A DNA stretch of 64,000 nucleotides from Aquimarina amphilecti. Lineage in GTDB: Bacteria; Bacteroidota; Bacteroidia; Flavobacteriales; Flavobacteriaceae. Shown here in pieces: positions 63,502 through 64,000 of this stretch. The stretch spans positions 558,001 to 622,000 of the forward strand of contig NZ_FOAB01000004.1 in NCBI RefSeq assembly GCF_900109375.1, written 5' to 3'. The translations under genes and the position numbers were made by a program. A model generated the notes under the pieces. That model worked only from the letters and a program-made list of their open reading frames with translations, was not told where the DNA came from and searched no databases. How positions within the stretch are numbered: the stretch's first letter is position 1; each line of letters opens with the position of its first letter.

Positions 63502-64000
63502 TTAATGTGATTTATTTTTTGTTAGAGAAAGTACCTTTCTTATAACCCTTTTGCTTAGATAAGTTAATTTATATGGAATACTATTTTCAAGTTTCAATTT
63601 TTGGTTTAATATTGTTAACTGTTCTTGGTAATGTTTTTCAGAAAATACAGGTGATAATTGAGAATCATTTTTTCGAGCAATTAAATAAACTTCACCCATA
63701 TTAAATTCATCCCCTTCTTGCATTTTTAAAATTTCTAGTCCGACAAGTTTGTTTAAATTATCTAGAGTATATTTATTGAAATAATATGTATGTACATTTC
63801 TAAACCAAGATTTGTTAAGGTTTTGAGTAGGTTTTAAGTTATTAGGAACTGCAATATAAACTATACCATTCGGTTTTAATACGCTTCTAACTTTCTTCAT
63901 TATTTTTATGGGGTCTGTAAAATGTTCCAATACGTGCCTCATAATAATCAGATCAAATTTATAATTTATGTTATCGTTCCATTCGGCATCAACATCACTT
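63502..64000 (-). CDS. Class I SAM methyltransferase, C-terminal part (partial)
   Basis: The frame is open to the window edge; the codons before the ATG at 63942 (SDVDAEWNDNINYKFDLII then MRHVLEHF) fit motif III of small-molecule methyltransferases, so the real start lies outside. The seen part reads FDLIIMRHVLEHFTDPIKIMKK and IVYIAVPNNLKP, typical of polysaccharide or lipid methyltransferases. Product length and substrate cannot be given. Confidence 0.85.
   Translation of the reverse strand, partial: SDVDAEWNDNINYKFDLIIMRHVLEHFTDPIKIMKKVRSVLKPNGIVYIAVPNNLKPTQNLNKSWFRNVHTYYFNKYTLDNLNKLVGLEILKMQEGDEFNMGEVYLIARKNDSQLSPVFSEKHYQEQLTILNQKLKLENSIPYKLTYLSKRVIRKVLSLTKNKSH

Overview
The window looks like a piece of a low-GC Bacteroidota chromosome, most likely a marine Flavobacteriaceae (Aquimarina-like is a guess from gene content). 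Reasons: very AT-rich DNA, a secreted protease with a type IX secretion (T9SS) C-terminal sorting tail, BlaI/M56 pairs, Bacteroidota-type Crp/Fnr regulators with a C-terminal SRIR recognition helix, many DUF families typical of the group, and several promoters that fit TTG-N19/20-TAnnTTTG, the known Bacteroidota sigma consensus. No rRNA, tRNA, CRISPR array, transposase or integrase was recognised.

Layout. (1) 1-10.7 kb is accessory and partly decayed: a START-domain gene end, DUF6326, a zinc-independent MDR dehydrogenase, frameshifted and nonsense-mutated genes, then same-strand unrelated genes (serine hydrolase, beta-propeller lipoprotein, DUF3108-like protein, SnoaL plus GIY-YIG, Crp/Fnr plus NTF2) separated by hairpin-forming spacers that resemble integron attC sites. 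A BAHD-type acyltransferase and an untracked 58-residue membrane protein follow. (2) 11-45 kb is mostly orderly chromosomal content: mnmE; a T9SS trypsin/MAM protease; a BlaI/M56/TlpA operon with two operators; a nitrogen block (glnK-amtB facing gltB-gltD); a second BlaI/M56 operon whose M56 protein carries about twelve 29-residue repeats; a PLP dehydratase, a spermidine-synthase-like protein, an ECF sigma/anti-sigma pair facing a fasciclin gene, an AraC regulator with two AraC DNA-binding domains, a SnoaL/YHS/SPW operon, a methyltransferase and a YHYH/EF-hand lipoprotein. (3) 45-64 kb is again accessory-like, nearly all on the minus strand: nudC with an HxlR regulator, Crp/Fnr and AraC regulators, an S41 peptidase, an M14-like aspartoacylase-type protein, LRR, DUF and HAD genes, an SDR/AraC/membrane-protein module bracketed by a direct repeat, ribB with a co-transcribed Crp/Fnr gene, a LysE exporter and a truncated methyltransferase at the edge.

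How the genes work together. Glutamate synthase, the ammonium channel and the P-II protein form an ammonium uptake and assimilation unit. The two BlaI/M56 operons look like membrane-sensor switches in which a repressor sits over its own promoter and is released through a membrane protease; neither is next to a beta-lactamase gene. The intergenic repeats concentrated in 3.5-7 kb and 53-64 kb are the most novel signal: they suggest an integrase-less cassette-like gene array, but this rests on reading the sequence by eye and needs structure prediction and database comparison.
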